From the NCBI RefSeq assembly GCF_004801285.1, contig NZ_SSNY01000008.1:1-64000 (forward strand): a stretch of 64,000 nt of DNA, given 5' to 3'. Below, in pieces: positions 35,624 through 44,340 of the stretch. Position 1 is the stretch's first letter. The number at the start of each line of letters is the position of its first letter. The DNA comes from Ollibium composti (GTDB lineage Bacteria; Pseudomonadota; Alphaproteobacteria; Rhizobiales; Rhizobiaceae). The notes under the pieces were generated by a model. It had not been told where the DNA came from. It saw only the letters and a list, made by a program, of their open reading frames with translations, and did not search any database. Made by a program: the position numbers and the translations under genes.

Positions 35624-37267
35624 TCACCCCTTCGCGCCCAGCCGCCGGATATGTCCCACCAGGCCGGCGGTCGAGGCGTCCCTGCCTGCGGCACTCTCCT
35701 TGCCTTCCACGACAGGCAACAGCTGCGTGGCGAGCTCCTTGCCGAGTTCCACGCCCCACTGGTCGAAGGAGTTGATGTCGTAAAGCACGCCCTCGACGAA
35801 GACGCGGTGCTCGTAGAGCGCGATCAGCCGGCCGAGCGTGCGCGGGTCGAGCTTCTCGTAGAGGATGGTGACCGAGGGCCGGTTGCCGGAAAAAACCCGC
35901 TGCGGGGCTATGCGGTCGACGAAATCGGGCTTTTGCCCCTTGGCCAGCATCTGCGCCCGCGCTTCCTCCAGCGTGCGGCCCTTCATCAGAGCTTCCGACT
36001 GCGCAAGGCAGTTGGCGAGCAGCAGGTCGTGGTGGTGCCTCAGGTTCGGCTCATGGCCGATGGCAGCGGCGAGGAACTCGACCGGGATAATGTCGGTGCC
36101 CTGGTGAAGCAGCTGGAAAAAGGCGTGCTGGCCGTTGGTGCCGGGCTCGCCCCACACCAGAGGCCCCGTCGGCGTCGTCACCGGCTTCGAATCGACGGTG
36201 ACGCTCTTGCCGTTCGATTCCATGTCGAGCTGCTGGAGATAGGCCGGCAGGCGCGACAGGCGCTGGTCGTAGGGGATGACGGCGCGGGCCGGATATTTGC
36301 ACACCACGCGATGCCAGAAGCCGACGAGGCCGAGCAGGAAGGGCAGGTTCTTCTGAGGCGGCGTATCGCGGAAATGGGCGTCCATCTCGGCGCCGCCGCG
36401 CAGGAAGGCGCGGAAGTTCTCCGGGCCGACGGCGATCATCACCGGCAGGCCGATGGCGCCCCAAACCGAATAACGGCCGCCGACCCAGTCCCAGAAGCCG
36501 AACACACGCTCCTGCCGGATGCCGAACTTCGCGACGAGGTCGAGCGCGGTGGAGACGGCGGCGAAATGGTGGCCGACAGCCTCCTTGCCGAGCTTTTCCT
36601 GGATCCAGTGCCGGGCCGTCTCGGCATTGGTCATCGTCTCGACCGTGGTGAAGGTCTTGGAGGCGATGATGAACAGCGTCGTCGCCGGATCGAGCCCCTT
36701 CAGCGTGTCGTGGATATGGGCGCCGTCGATGTTGGAGACGTAATGGCTGCGCGGCCCGTCGTGATAGGGCGCCAGCGCCAGCGTGGCCATGGCCGGGCCG
36801 AGGTCGGAGCCGCCGATGCCGATGTTGACGACGTCGGTGATCGCCTTGCCGGTCGCGCCGGCCGCCTTGCCGGAACGCACGGCATCGGCGAAATCCGCCA
36901 TGGCGGCGAGGACGGACTCGACGTCCTTCTTCACGTCCTGCCCGTCGACATGCAAGCCCTTGCCGTCGAGGTCGCGCAGCGCCGTGTGCAGCACGGCGCG
37001 GTCCTCGGTGATGTTGATGTGCTTGCCGGAAAACATCGCGGCGCGCTTTTCCTCGACGCCGGCTGCACCTGCAAGTGCTACGAGTTGGCGCATCGCCTCC
37101 TCGTCGACCGCGCATTTCGACCAGTCGAGCAGCAGGTCACCGTCGGTGGCGGAGAATTTCTCGAAACGCTGCGGGTCGGCGGCGAAGGCATCGCGCATGT
37201 TCATCGACAGCGAAGCGCGGTGTTTGCCGAGCGCGGCAAGCTGCTTGGCGAAGGCTTTGTGATCCAC
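35624..37267 (-). CDS. pgi: Glucose-6-phosphate isomerase
   Basis: A 547-residue SIS-domain enzyme (E. coli Pgi 549) interconverting glucose-6-phosphate and fructose-6-phosphate. Family blocks: [68 protein letters not shown] and [17 protein letters not shown] 37267 is taken as the start: AGGAG lies about 7 bases upstream and the ten extra upstream codons are not conserved-looking. The HAD phosphatase gene overlaps its end. Confidence 0.95.
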   Translation of the reverse strand: MDHKAFAKQLAALGKHRASLSMNMRDAFAADPQRFEKFSATDGDLLLDWSKCAVDEEAMRQLVALAGAAGVEEKRAAMFSGKHINITEDRAVLHTALRDLDGKGLHVDGQDVKKDVESVLAAMADFADAVRSGKAAGATGKAITDVVNIGIGGSDLGPAMATLALAPYHDGPRSHYVSNIDGAHIHDTLKGLDPATTLFIIASKTFTTVETMTNAETARHWIQEKLGKEAVGHHFAAVSTALDLVAKFGIRQERVFGFWDWVGGRYSVWGAIGLPVMIAVGPENFRAFLRGGAEMDAHFRDTPPQKNLPFLLGLVGFWHRVVCKYPARAVIPYDQRLSRLPAYLQQLDMESNGKSVTVDSKPVTTPTGPLVWGEPGTNGQHAFFQLLHQGTDIIPVEFLAAAIGHEPNLRHHHDLLLANCLAQSEALMKGRTLEEARAQMLAKGQKPDFVDRIAPQRVFSGNRPSVTILYEKLDPRTLGRLIALYEHRVFVEGVLYDINSFDQWGVELGKELATQLLPVVEGKESAAGRDASTAGLVGHIRRLGAKG

Positions 37268-37431
37268 GGCAGGACTCCTCAGCGGTTTGCGGCGCAACTT
37301 AGCAGACCGCGTGCCACCGGCGGGAGGCCGGTAACGCGGTTTTGTCCCGCCGCGGGCGGGCGCGGACTATCGGCGGAATTTTCAACCGTTTCAACCGGCC
37401 GCGATCGGTTCCCGGGCCGGCTGATGGATCA

Positions 37432-37485
37432 TTGGCATAAATCGGAGAAATCAGAAAAATTGATTGGCGCAATCGCTTATGCCAA
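37432..37485. promoter_or_regulatory. Inverted repeats upstream of the MocR-type gene
   Basis: TTGGCATAA (37432-37440) and its exact complement TTATGCCAA (37477-37485) flank a smaller palindrome GATTG-GCG-CAATC (37462-37474). The cluster sits 57-111 bases before the regulator's start codon in the AT-richest part of the spacer. It is a candidate autoregulatory site; MocR proteins typically bind paired elements near their own promoters. Confidence 0.45.
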
Positions 37486-37542
37486 GCATACAGTCCACTG
37501 GTCCACCAAGATTAAAAAGACTGACCATCGAGGAGAGCTTTT

Positions 37543-39033
37543 ATGCCACAGCGTAATGACACGGCCATCTGGTCGGGCCTGTTCCGCATCTCTGCCGAGT
37601 CGGGCCAGACGCTGCAGGCGCAGATCAGGCAGGCGATCGTCGCCGCCATCCTCGACCGCCAGATCGCCGCGTCCATGCCGCTTCCCTCCTGCCGCATCCT
37701 GGCGGAGAAGCTCGGCGTGGCGCGCGGCACGGTGGTGCTCGCCTTTCAGCAGCTGGTCGACCAAGGTTTCCTGGTGGCGCGCGAGCGGCGCGGCCATTTC
37801 GTCAACCCGGAAGTGCTCGCCACGCCGGCCAAGCCGCAGAAGTCGCCCGAGCAGCAGAACGAGATCGACTGGAAGGCACGCCGGCAGATCGCCGCCTCCG
37901 ACATGCCCCCGCCCAATAAGCAGGAGAACTGGATCAAGTCGTCCTATCCGTTCGTCTACGGTCAGTTCGACCCCGCGCTTTTCCCGACCGCCGAATGGCG
38001 CGAATGCAACCGCATGGCGCTGGCGGTGCTGGAGATCCGCAACTGGGCGTCCGACATGGTCGACCGCGACGATCCGCTCTTGATCGAGCAGATCCAGGCG
38101 CGGCTGTTGCCACGGCGCGGCATCTTCGCCAATCCCGACGAGATCATCGTGACGCTCGGCGCGCAGAACGCGCTCTACATGCTGGCCTCGCTGTTGATGA
38201 CCAAGGGCTCCAAGGTAGCGATGGAAGACCCCGGCTATCCCGACGCGCGCTCCATCTTCAAGCTGGCGGGCGCCGACGTGCAGCCGGTGCCGGTCGACGA
38301 GTCCGGCATCGTGACCTCGGCCATTCCGGCCGATTCCGGCTTCGTCTTCGTCACGCCCAGCCATCATTGTCCGACCATGGTGCCGCTTTCGGCGGAACGG
38401 CGGCAGGACCTTCTGGCGCGCGCCAACCGCAACAACCAGATCATCATCGAGGACGGCTACGACAGCCAGCTGCTCGACGAGGCGCCGCAGCAGGCGCTGA
38501 AGAGCGTCGATCGCTCGGGGCGCGTCATCTATGTCGGCTCGATGTCGAAGACGTTGGCGCCGGGCCTCAGGCTCGGCTACATCGTCGCCTCCGCCGGGCT
38601 GATCGCGGAACTCAGGGCGCTGCGCCGCTTCATGCTGCGCCATCCGCCGGCCAACAACCAGCGTGCCGTCGCCCTGTTCCTGTCGCTCGGCCATCACGAG
38701 GCGCTGGTGCGCCGGCTTTCGGCGGCGTTCGAGGAGCGGCGCAAGCGGCTGGTGCATGCGATCGACGCCTTCCTGCCGGAATGGCGCTCGACCGATTCGG
38801 CCGGCGGCACCTCACTGTGGCTGGAGGGGCCGCGCGGCACGGATTCGCGCGATCTCGCGGCGGCGGCGGCCAGCCGCAGCGTCATCATCGAGCCGGGCGA
38901 CCGCTTCTTCGACCGTTCCGACCGGCCGTCGCGCTTCATGCGCCTCGGCATCTCCTCGATCGCGCTGCAGCACATCGAGCCGGGCATCCGCGAGCTTGCG
39001 ACGGCGGCAGGGCGCCGGCCCGCGGCGGCCTGA
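37543..39033 (+). CDS. MocR-type regulator (GntR wHTH fused to class I aminotransferase)
   Basis: A 496-residue protein. Residues about 15-85 are a GntR winged helix (LQAQIRQAIVAAILDRQIAA...ILAEKLGVARGTVVLAFQQL). The rest is a fold-type I aminotransferase-like domain with the PLP lysine K336 in GSMSKTLAPGLRLGY, plus VTPSHHCPT and the C-terminal arginine region. MocR proteins sense PLP-linked amines or amino acids and usually act on a neighbouring gene. The next gene, same strand, is an MttB-family methyltransferase, the likely target. Confidence 0.9.
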   Translation: MPQRNDTAIWSGLFRISAESGQTLQAQIRQAIVAAILDRQIAASMPLPSCRILAEKLGVARGTVVLAFQQLVDQGFLVARERRGHFVNPEVLATPAKPQKSPEQQNEIDWKARRQIAASDMPPPNKQENWIKSSYPFVYGQFDPALFPTAEWRECNRMALAVLEIRNWASDMVDRDDPLLIEQIQARLLPRRGIFANPDEIIVTLGAQNALYMLASLLMTKGSKVAMEDPGYPDARSIFKLAGADVQPVPVDESGIVTSAIPADSGFVFVTPSHHCPTMVPLSAERRQDLLARANRNNQIIIEDGYDSQLLDEAPQQALKSVDRSGRVIYVGSMSKTLAPGLRLGYIVASAGLIAELRALRRFMLRHPPANNQRAVALFLSLGHHEALVRRLSAAFEERRKRLVHAIDAFLPEWRSTDSAGGTSLWLEGPRGTDSRDLAAAAASRSVIIEPGDRFFDRSDRPSRFMRLGISSIALQHIEPGIRELATAAGRRPAAA

Positions 39034-39069
39034 GCATCGCCTTCCGTTGCGCGACAGCTGACGCAAGGG

Positions 39070-39113
39070 CTGGCCCATCCGGCGGAATCGGCTGGCTCAT
39101 GCTGATGGGCCAG
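39070..39113 (+). promoter_or_regulatory. Hairpin in the leader before the MttB-family gene
   Basis: Exact 10-base arms CTGGCCCATC (39070-39079) and GATGGGCCAG (39104-39113) with a 24-base centre, about 90 bases before the methyltransferase ATG. No U-run follows, so it is not an obvious intrinsic terminator. It could be a leader structure or an operator. No cobalamin riboswitch was recognised. Confidence 0.4.
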
Positions 39114-39205
39114 ACATGACGGCATAGTCCGATGCGGGAACAGAGCTGGACCAAGGCGGATCAACCGCTACCGGCCGGCTTCGCCGCATGGGTGGAGTTG
39201 TCGTG

Positions 39206-40798
39206 ATGTCTGAGACTGCCGAGAAGCTCGACGCGCCGGGAGAAGAACATCGTTCACGCCGGTCCGGCGGGCGCGAAGCGCGCCGGGCCATGCGAGCCGC
39301 GCCGCTGGCCGACGACATCAGGCCCGTGCGCGCCGGCCTCGAAGGCGGGCGCTACGCACCGCTTTCGCAGAACGACCTCGAGCGCATCCACGAGGCGGTG
39401 CTGACGCTGCTGGAAACCGTCGGCTTCGCCAACGCCATTCCCTCCTGCATCGAGGCCCTGACCGGTGTCGGCGCCACATTGGGCGAGGACGGGCGGCTGC
39501 GCTTCCCGCGTAATCTCGTGCTCGACACTATCAAGCGCGCGGCGCGCAATTTCACGCTGCACGGCCAGGACCCGAAGCACGACATGGTGATCCAGGGCAA
39601 GCGCGTGCATTATGGCACGGCGGGCGCGGCCGTTCACCTCGTCGATGTCGAGAAGCGCGTCTATCGCGAATCGCTGTTGCAGGACATCTACGACGCCGCC
39701 CGCATCGTCGACGGGCTGGACAACATCCATTTCTTCCAGCGGCCGATGGTGCCGCGCGACATTCCCGACCCGCTCGACATGGATTTCAACACGCTCTACG
39801 CCTGCGTGATGGGAACATCCAAGCATGTCGGCACGTCGTTCACCGTGCGCGAGAACGTGAAGCCCGCGCTGGAGATGCTCTACGCGATTGCCGGCGGCGA
39901 GGAGAATTTCCGCGCCCGGCCCTTCGTCTCCAATTCCAACTGCTTCGTCGTGCCGCCGATGAAATTCGCCGAGGATGCCTGCGGCGTGCTGGAAGCCTGC
40001 GTGGAAGGCGGCATCCCGATCCTGCTGCTCTCGGCCGGACAGGCAGGTGCGACGGCGCCGGCAGCGATCGCCGGGGCCGTGGTGCAGGCAGTGGCCGAAG
40101 TGCTGGTCGGGCTGATCTACGTCAACGCGATAAAACCCGGCCATCCGGCGATCTTCGGCACGTGGCCGTTCGTCTCGGACCTCAGGACCGGCGCCATGTC
40201 GGGCGGTTCGGCCGAGCAGGCGCTGCTGACCGCCTGTTGCGCGCAGATGGCGCAGTTCTATGACCTGCCGGGTGGCTCGGCCGCCGGCATGGCCGATTCG
40301 AAACTGCCCGACATCCAGTCCGGCTTCGAAAAAGGCATCACCGACGTCATGGCAGGCCTGTCCGGCCTTAATCTCGTATATGAATCGGCCGGCATGCACG
40401 CCTCGCTGCTCGGCTTCTGCCTGGAAAGCCTCATCATCGACAACGACATGCTCGGCATGTGCCAGCGCTGCGTGCGCGGCATCGAAGTGACGGATGCGGC
40501 GCTCTCCGTCGACACCATCGCCGATGTCTGCCTCAACGGTCCCGGCCACTATCTCGGCCACGAGCAGACACTGAAGCTGATGCAGACGGAATATTTCTAT
40601 CCCGCCGTCGGCGACCGCTTCTCGCCGAAGGAATGGAACGAGAAGGGCAAGCCGGACATTCTCCAGCGGGCCATCGCCGAGAAGAAGCGGGTGCTGGCCG
40701 AGCGTTTCCCGCGCCACGTGCCGCGCAGCGTCGACGAAAAGCTGCGCGTCCGCTTCGGCGATCTCATTCAGTTACCGCGCAGCGGCATGGGCGGCTGA
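39206..40798 (+). CDS. MttB-family (trimethylamine methyltransferase-like) protein, non-pyrrolysine
   Basis: A 530-residue member of the MttB superfamily: ETVGFANAIPSCIE, RAARNFTLHGQDP, HYGTAGAAVHLVDVEKR, DNIHFFQRPMVPRDIP, GGIPILLLSAGQAGATAPA and a C-terminal HYLGHEQTLKLMQTEYFYP. There is no in-frame TAG, so it is not a pyrrolysine enzyme. Characterised non-Pyl relatives demethylate quaternary amines (glycine betaine, proline betaine, carnitine) onto a corrinoid protein, which is not in this window. ATG 39206 has GGTGGAG eight bases upstream. It is downstream of the MocR-type regulator and convergent with the MarR gene. Confidence 0.88.
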   Translation: MSETAEKLDAPGEEHRSRRSGGREARRAMRAAPLADDIRPVRAGLEGGRYAPLSQNDLERIHEAVLTLLETVGFANAIPSCIEALTGVGATLGEDGRLRFPRNLVLDTIKRAARNFTLHGQDPKHDMVIQGKRVHYGTAGAAVHLVDVEKRVYRESLLQDIYDAARIVDGLDNIHFFQRPMVPRDIPDPLDMDFNTLYACVMGTSKHVGTSFTVRENVKPALEMLYAIAGGEENFRARPFVSNSNCFVVPPMKFAEDACGVLEACVEGGIPILLLSAGQAGATAPAAIAGAVVQAVAEVLVGLIYVNAIKPGHPAIFGTWPFVSDLRTGAMSGGSAEQALLTACCAQMAQFYDLPGGSAAGMADSKLPDIQSGFEKGITDVMAGLSGLNLVYESAGMHASLLGFCLESLIIDNDMLGMCQRCVRGIEVTDAALSVDTIADVCLNGPGHYLGHEQTLKLMQTEYFYPAVGDRFSPKEWNEKGKPDILQRAIAEKKRVLAERFPRHVPRSVDEKLRVRFGDLIQLPRSGMGG

Positions 40799-40807
40799 AA
40801 GGCCGTC

Positions 40808-41233
40808 TCAGGCAATCCGGCCGAGCAGGCGTAGTAGCGTCGAGGCCTCGCGCTGAGTCAGCGGCGCCAGCGTCTCGTAGGTGATCGCTGCGGCGAGCGG
40901 CACCAGGCGCTCGATCAGGTCGCGCCCCTCCACCGTCAGGCTGACCAGCAGGCGGCGCTTGTCGGCGCCGTCCTTGCCGATCTCGACCAGGCCGCGCGCC
41001 TTCAGCCGGTCGATGACGCCCTTTACCGTTGCAGCATCCATGGCGATCAGGCTGCCGAGCTGGTTCTGCGAGGTCTCGCCGACCTCCTTGAGCTTGGCGA
41101 GCGCAGCGAACTGCGGCGGCGTCAGGTCGCCGATGCGCGCCGAAAAGATGGCCAGATGGCGCTGGTTGGCCTTGCGCAGGACAAAGCCGATCTGCTCCTG
41201 CAGATGATAGCCGCCATCCGGGCCGACGGTCAT
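40808..41233 (-). CDS. MarR-family transcriptional regulator
   Basis: A 141-residue MarR protein with the winged helix LTPPQFAALAKLKEVGETSQ...LIAMDAATVKGVIDRLKARGLVE and the wing DGADKRRLLVSLT. It is the last gene of the overlapping catabolic operon (ATGA with the DUF1185 gene at 41230-41233) and so is likely the operon's own repressor. In Pseudomonas putida, nicotinate catabolism is controlled by the MarR-family NicR responding to 6-hydroxynicotinate; a similar role is plausible but inferred from context only. Confidence 0.9.
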   Translation of the reverse strand: MTVGPDGGYHLQEQIGFVLRKANQRHLAIFSARIGDLTPPQFAALAKLKEVGETSQNQLGSLIAMDAATVKGVIDRLKARGLVEIGKDGADKRRLLVSLTVEGRDLIERLVPLAAAITYETLAPLTQREASTLLRLLGRIA

Positions 41234-41814
41234 CGCTGGCCGTCCCAGACCTTGATGTCCTTTGCCTCCAGCCCGCCCATGCGGTTGTGGATGCGCGGGC
41301 CGCAGGCCATGGCGAGGCAGAACAGAATTTCGTCCGGCCGCGGCCCATCGGCGGCGCGCACCTCGACGGCGTCGAAGTGGCTGCGCACATAGGCGGCGTT
41401 GGTGTGGCCGAGCGGCACGTCCAACGTGGCGCCGGCGCCGCCGACCTTCATGGCCGACGGCACGATGGCCTTCGCCTGGCCGAGGCGCTCGCGCATCGCA
41501 TATCCGCCCGGCACGTGCCACAGCGCGCCATGCTCGATCTCGCCTTCGGTGCCGACGATAGCGCCTTTGCCGTAGCCGTCGATGGCCGCGATGTCGCCGC
41601 CGAGCGCCGCAATCAACCGGTCGGTCAGGTCGAGGCCGAGCGGTTTCAGGTCCTCCATCGCCGGTTGCAGGTCTTCGACATAACGGCCGGCGAAGGGGTT
41701 TTTCACGATGCCTAAGGCGACCGCGCGTCGGCGCGGCTGCCTGGCTACCGGACCGCCTTCGTGAAAAATGTCTTCGATCTGGACCGCGATCCTGCGGATG
41801 GGGAATTCAGGCAT
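41230..41814 (-). CDS. Amino acid synthesis family protein (DUF1185 / AA_synth)
   Basis: A 194-residue DUF1185 protein: IRRIAVQIEDIFHEGG start, NPFAGRYVEDLQPAMEDL, YGKGAIVGTEGEIEHGALWHVPGGYAMRE, AKAIVPSAMKVGGAGATLDVPLGHTNAAYVRSHFD and FCLAMACGPRIHNRMGG. The family has a Bacillus chorismate mutase-like trimeric fold; the 'amino acid synthesis' name is a guess from context and no reaction is established. It overlaps UPF0280 upstream by 8 bases and MarR downstream by 4. A ring-hydrolysing or isomerising step in the operon's pathway is my inference. Confidence 0.85.
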   Translation of the reverse strand: MPEFPIRRIAVQIEDIFHEGGPVARQPRRRAVALGIVKNPFAGRYVEDLQPAMEDLKPLGLDLTDRLIAALGGDIAAIDGYGKGAIVGTEGEIEHGALWHVPGGYAMRERLGQAKAIVPSAMKVGGAGATLDVPLGHTNAAYVRSHFDAVEVRAADGPRPDEILFCLAMACGPRIHNRMGGLEAKDIKVWDGQR

Positions 41815-42808
41815 GGGCGAGTTCTTTCTTTTCTGTCGAATGGGAGACAGCCGGAAGCGATATCGGGCCGCTGATGCGGGATTGCCCGGCAAGGAACAGC
41901 GCCGACGCGGCGATCAGGCCGCGATGGCGCAAGTCTTCGGCGACGGCCATGCCGCGCTCCAGCGCCGCGCCGACTTCGGCCGGAGACAAGACACCGACGC
42001 CGATGGTCACAAACCGCTCGCCAAGGTCGCTGTCGGGCGCGAGGTCGCAGGCCGGCTGCCGCGTAACGGCCGGATGGCCGGGCAGGTCGACGGCGTTGGC
42101 GACGATCGTGGCCGCCGCGTCGGCCTCGGCGCTGGTCCGGGCAAGCACGGTGACGGCATCGGCGATACCCAGCGAGAACGAACGACCGCGCCAGCCGCTG
42201 GTGGCGACGCCGCGCACCGGGTCTTCGGCCCGGATCGTGACGCGGTCGGCGAGGTCATGGCCGGTGCCGGCAATCGCCAATTGCATGGATTGGCCCTCGG
42301 CGAGGTGCAGCGCGCAATCGCCGCCATTGTTGACATAAGCGCGGTCGAGCCGGCGGCCGGCAAGCATCGCCGCCAGAATTTCGTCGGCGACGGCGCCCGC
42401 GACCGCCGCCATCGGCGTGATGAAGGTTTCGGCCAGCGGGGCGACGGCGGCCGCCATGCGCCGGGCGGTGGAGCCTGTGAAAGGCGACGACGAAAGCGCC
42501 TGCCCACCCCCACCCCTGCCCCCTCCCCGCAAGGGGGAGGGGAAGCTGCCGCGCGCTCCCTCTTTCTCTTCTCCTCCCCCCTGCGGGGAGGGGTCAGGGG
42601 TGGGGGTGGCGACGAGAGCCGGCTTACGCAACTCCGGCAACTCCGCCACCAGTTCGGTCAGGATCGTCTGGAAGCGCTCGACCGCCTGCGCATAGGCTGC
42701 TTGCCGTTCCCCGGCCGCCCCGAAGGCTTCCACGATCAGGTCGATGGGGCCGTGGTTGAGGTGCAGCCGCCGCCCGTCGTCCAGCCAATGCGCCTGCGGG
42801 CCGTTCAT
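41807..42808 (-). CDS. UPF0280 family protein (ApbE superfamily) with repeat insertion
   Basis: A 333-residue protein assigned to UPF0280 (COG2122), related to the ApbE flavin transferase fold: LHLNHGPIDLIVEAFG, TPMAAVAGAVADEILAAM, AYVNNGGDCALHL, GRSFSLGIADAVTVLA, ADAAATIVANAVDLPGHP. GGD...A and the 'A(D/E)A.T.(L/I)A' block recall ApbE, which attaches FMN to threonine or serine. Residues 68-101 are an in-frame insertion encoded by a family A palindrome, between the first strand-helix unit and the TPMAAVAGA block, probably a surface loop. Both ends overlap neighbouring genes. Confidence 0.85.
   Translation of the reverse strand: MNGPQAHWLDDGRRLHLNHGPIDLIVEAFGAAGERQAAYAQAVERFQTILTELVAELPELRKPALVATPTPDPSPQGGGEEKEGARGSFPSPLRGGGRGGGGQALSSSPFTGSTARRMAAAVAPLAETFITPMAAVAGAVADEILAAMLAGRRLDRAYVNNGGDCALHLAEGQSMQLAIAGTGHDLADRVTIRAEDPVRGVATSGWRGRSFSLGIADAVTVLARTSAEADAAATIVANAVDLPGHPAVTRQPACDLAPDSDLGERFVTIGVGVLSPAEVGAALERGMAVAEDLRHRGLIAASALFLAGQSRISGPISLPAVSHSTEKKELAHA
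42506..42607. repeat. Palindromic element inserted in frame in the UPF0280 gene (family A)
   Basis: 102 bases, 34 codons without a stop in the coding frame. The left arm (42506-42542) matches the ligase copy except for about three bases; the right arm is its slightly diverged complement. The peptide on the minus strand starts TPTPDPSPQGGG and ends SPLRGGGRGGG, the same reading register relative to the element as in the ligase. Confidence 0.9.
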
Positions 42809-44340
42809 CGCTCCGGCCCCTCGCGCCGGCGCGCCTGCACCAGCGGCGGCCACGGATTGTCCGCCGGCGCGCCGGCGGTGTGGCGAGGGTTCAGGTATTC
42901 GCCGCCGCGTGCCAGCACATCCCCGACGCTGCGGATTTCGGCCTCGTAACCGCCGAGCCTCAGATAGTTGTCGCGGCGCAAGGTGAACTCGATGGGGGCC
43001 ACCAGCGCCGGCGTCGGTACGTAACCGAATGCGTTGTCGGGCATGCGGCTGACATCGACCATCAGCGTGATGCCGCCGCCCGGCCAGACATAGCAGGGTG
43101 CGCCGCCGACCGTGACGTAGGTCTGCAGGCCATGCACGGAGCGGGTGAGATTGACCGGGTTCTCCGTGACGCCGGCGCGCAGCGAGCCCCCCGCCCCGCC
43201 GACGAACAGCACGGTACACAGGGCAGGCTCGCAATTGTCCTCGATCAGGTCGACCGATTTGCGCAGCCGCTCGGGAAATGGCTTTTCGACCGGCTTCAGA
43301 TCGTCATCCAGCTCGTAATAGGAAAACTGCTCGCCCGTAGTGGAGACCATCAGAAGCGACAGGCCCGGCCGCGCGCCCTTCTTGGCGTTCCATTCTCCGA
43401 GGATCGACAAGGGGTCGGAGATCGTCGTGCCTCCCCAGCCCAGCCCCGGCTCCGACACCTTGAAATAGCGGCCGGGCGTGGAGCGGCGGCCGAGGATTTT
43501 TATGCCGGTATCCTGCCAGCCCAGCACCTTGCCGGCCTGATGCTCGGAAACGACGCCGGTGATGTGGTCGTCCACCACAACCACCTCGTCCACCAGCCCG
43601 CGCCATTGCGTGGCGAACATGCCGATGGTGGCCGAGCCGCAGCCGACGCGCATGCGGTTTTCCGCCTTGCCGTCGATGACCGGCGGGCGGCCCGCCTGCA
43701 CGACGACGGTGGCGCCGCCGTCGATGGCAAGTTCGACCGGCTCTTTGTTGCAGAGCGCCAGCATGGCGTCGCAGGTGGCGCGGCCCTCGGCCTTGGAGCC
43801 GCCGGTGAGGTGATGCACGCCGCCGAGCGACAGCATCTGCGAGCCGTATTCGCCGGTGGTGACGTGGCCGATCGCCTCGCCGCCGGCGCGCACGACGGCC
43901 GTTTCATCGCCGATATGGCGGTCGGTGTCGATCTTCACCTTGACGCCACAATAGGAGAAAATGCCCTCCGTCACCACCGTCACCAGATCGACGCCCTCGA
44001 CCTCCTGGCTGACGATGAAAGGCGCCGGCTTATAATCAGGATAGGTGGTGCCGGCACCGATGGCCGAGACGAAGCGGCGGCGCGTGTCGACCAGTTCGCC
44101 GTCCCACGCCTCGCCGTCGTCGAACGGCACGACGGCGGCGCCGGTCTCGGCGGCGTGATCGAGGATGGTCAGCGGGTCCATGCGCACGATGTTGCCCCCG
44201 ACATTGCCGTAGCGGTCGCAGGCGCCGGTGCGGCCCTCGGCGATGTAGCACATGACCGGGCAGGCATCGCAGCGGATCTTTTCCGCCACTTTTTTCTCGC
44301 CGGGGTCATGCGTGTCGAAGCGTTCGGAGAGTTCGCTCAT
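42805..44340 (-). CDS. 6-Hydroxynicotinate reductase-like iron-sulfur protein
   Basis: A 511-residue protein that I recognise as the family annotated 6-hydroxynicotinate reductase, after the Eubacterium barkeri enzyme that reduces the pyridine ring to 1,4,5,6-tetrahydro-6-oxonicotinate. A 4Fe-4S-type cysteine set is at the N-terminus (C24, C27, C31, C41, in CDACPVMCYIAEGRTGACDRYGN). Glycine-rich blocks follow (GCGSATIGMFA, FVGGAGGSLRAGVTENPVNLTRS, YVWPGGGITLMVDVSRMP). ATG 44340 has AGGGAGG seven bases upstream. It overlaps its neighbours by 4 bases on each side. The substrate in this organism is unproven. Confidence 0.8.
   Translation of the reverse strand: MSELSERFDTHDPGEKKVAEKIRCDACPVMCYIAEGRTGACDRYGNVGGNIVRMDPLTILDHAAETGAAVVPFDDGEAWDGELVDTRRRFVSAIGAGTTYPDYKPAPFIVSQEVEGVDLVTVVTEGIFSYCGVKVKIDTDRHIGDETAVVRAGGEAIGHVTTGEYGSQMLSLGGVHHLTGGSKAEGRATCDAMLALCNKEPVELAIDGGATVVVQAGRPPVIDGKAENRMRVGCGSATIGMFATQWRGLVDEVVVVDDHITGVVSEHQAGKVLGWQDTGIKILGRRSTPGRYFKVSEPGLGWGGTTISDPLSILGEWNAKKGARPGLSLLMVSTTGEQFSYYELDDDLKPVEKPFPERLRKSVDLIEDNCEPALCTVLFVGGAGGSLRAGVTENPVNLTRSVHGLQTYVTVGGAPCYVWPGGGITLMVDVSRMPDNAFGYVPTPALVAPIEFTLRRDNYLRLGGYEAEIRSVGDVLARGGEYLNPRHTAGAPADNPWPPLVQARRREGPER

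Noticed and set aside
39034..39205. Cobalamin riboswitch before the MttB-family gene
   Set aside because: The spacer is only 172 bases and lacks the conserved B12-box and core elements; only a simple hairpin is seen.
39206..40798. Pyrrolysine-containing trimethylamine methyltransferase
   Set aside because: No in-frame TAG before the natural stop and no pyl genes; it belongs to the non-Pyl MttB group.
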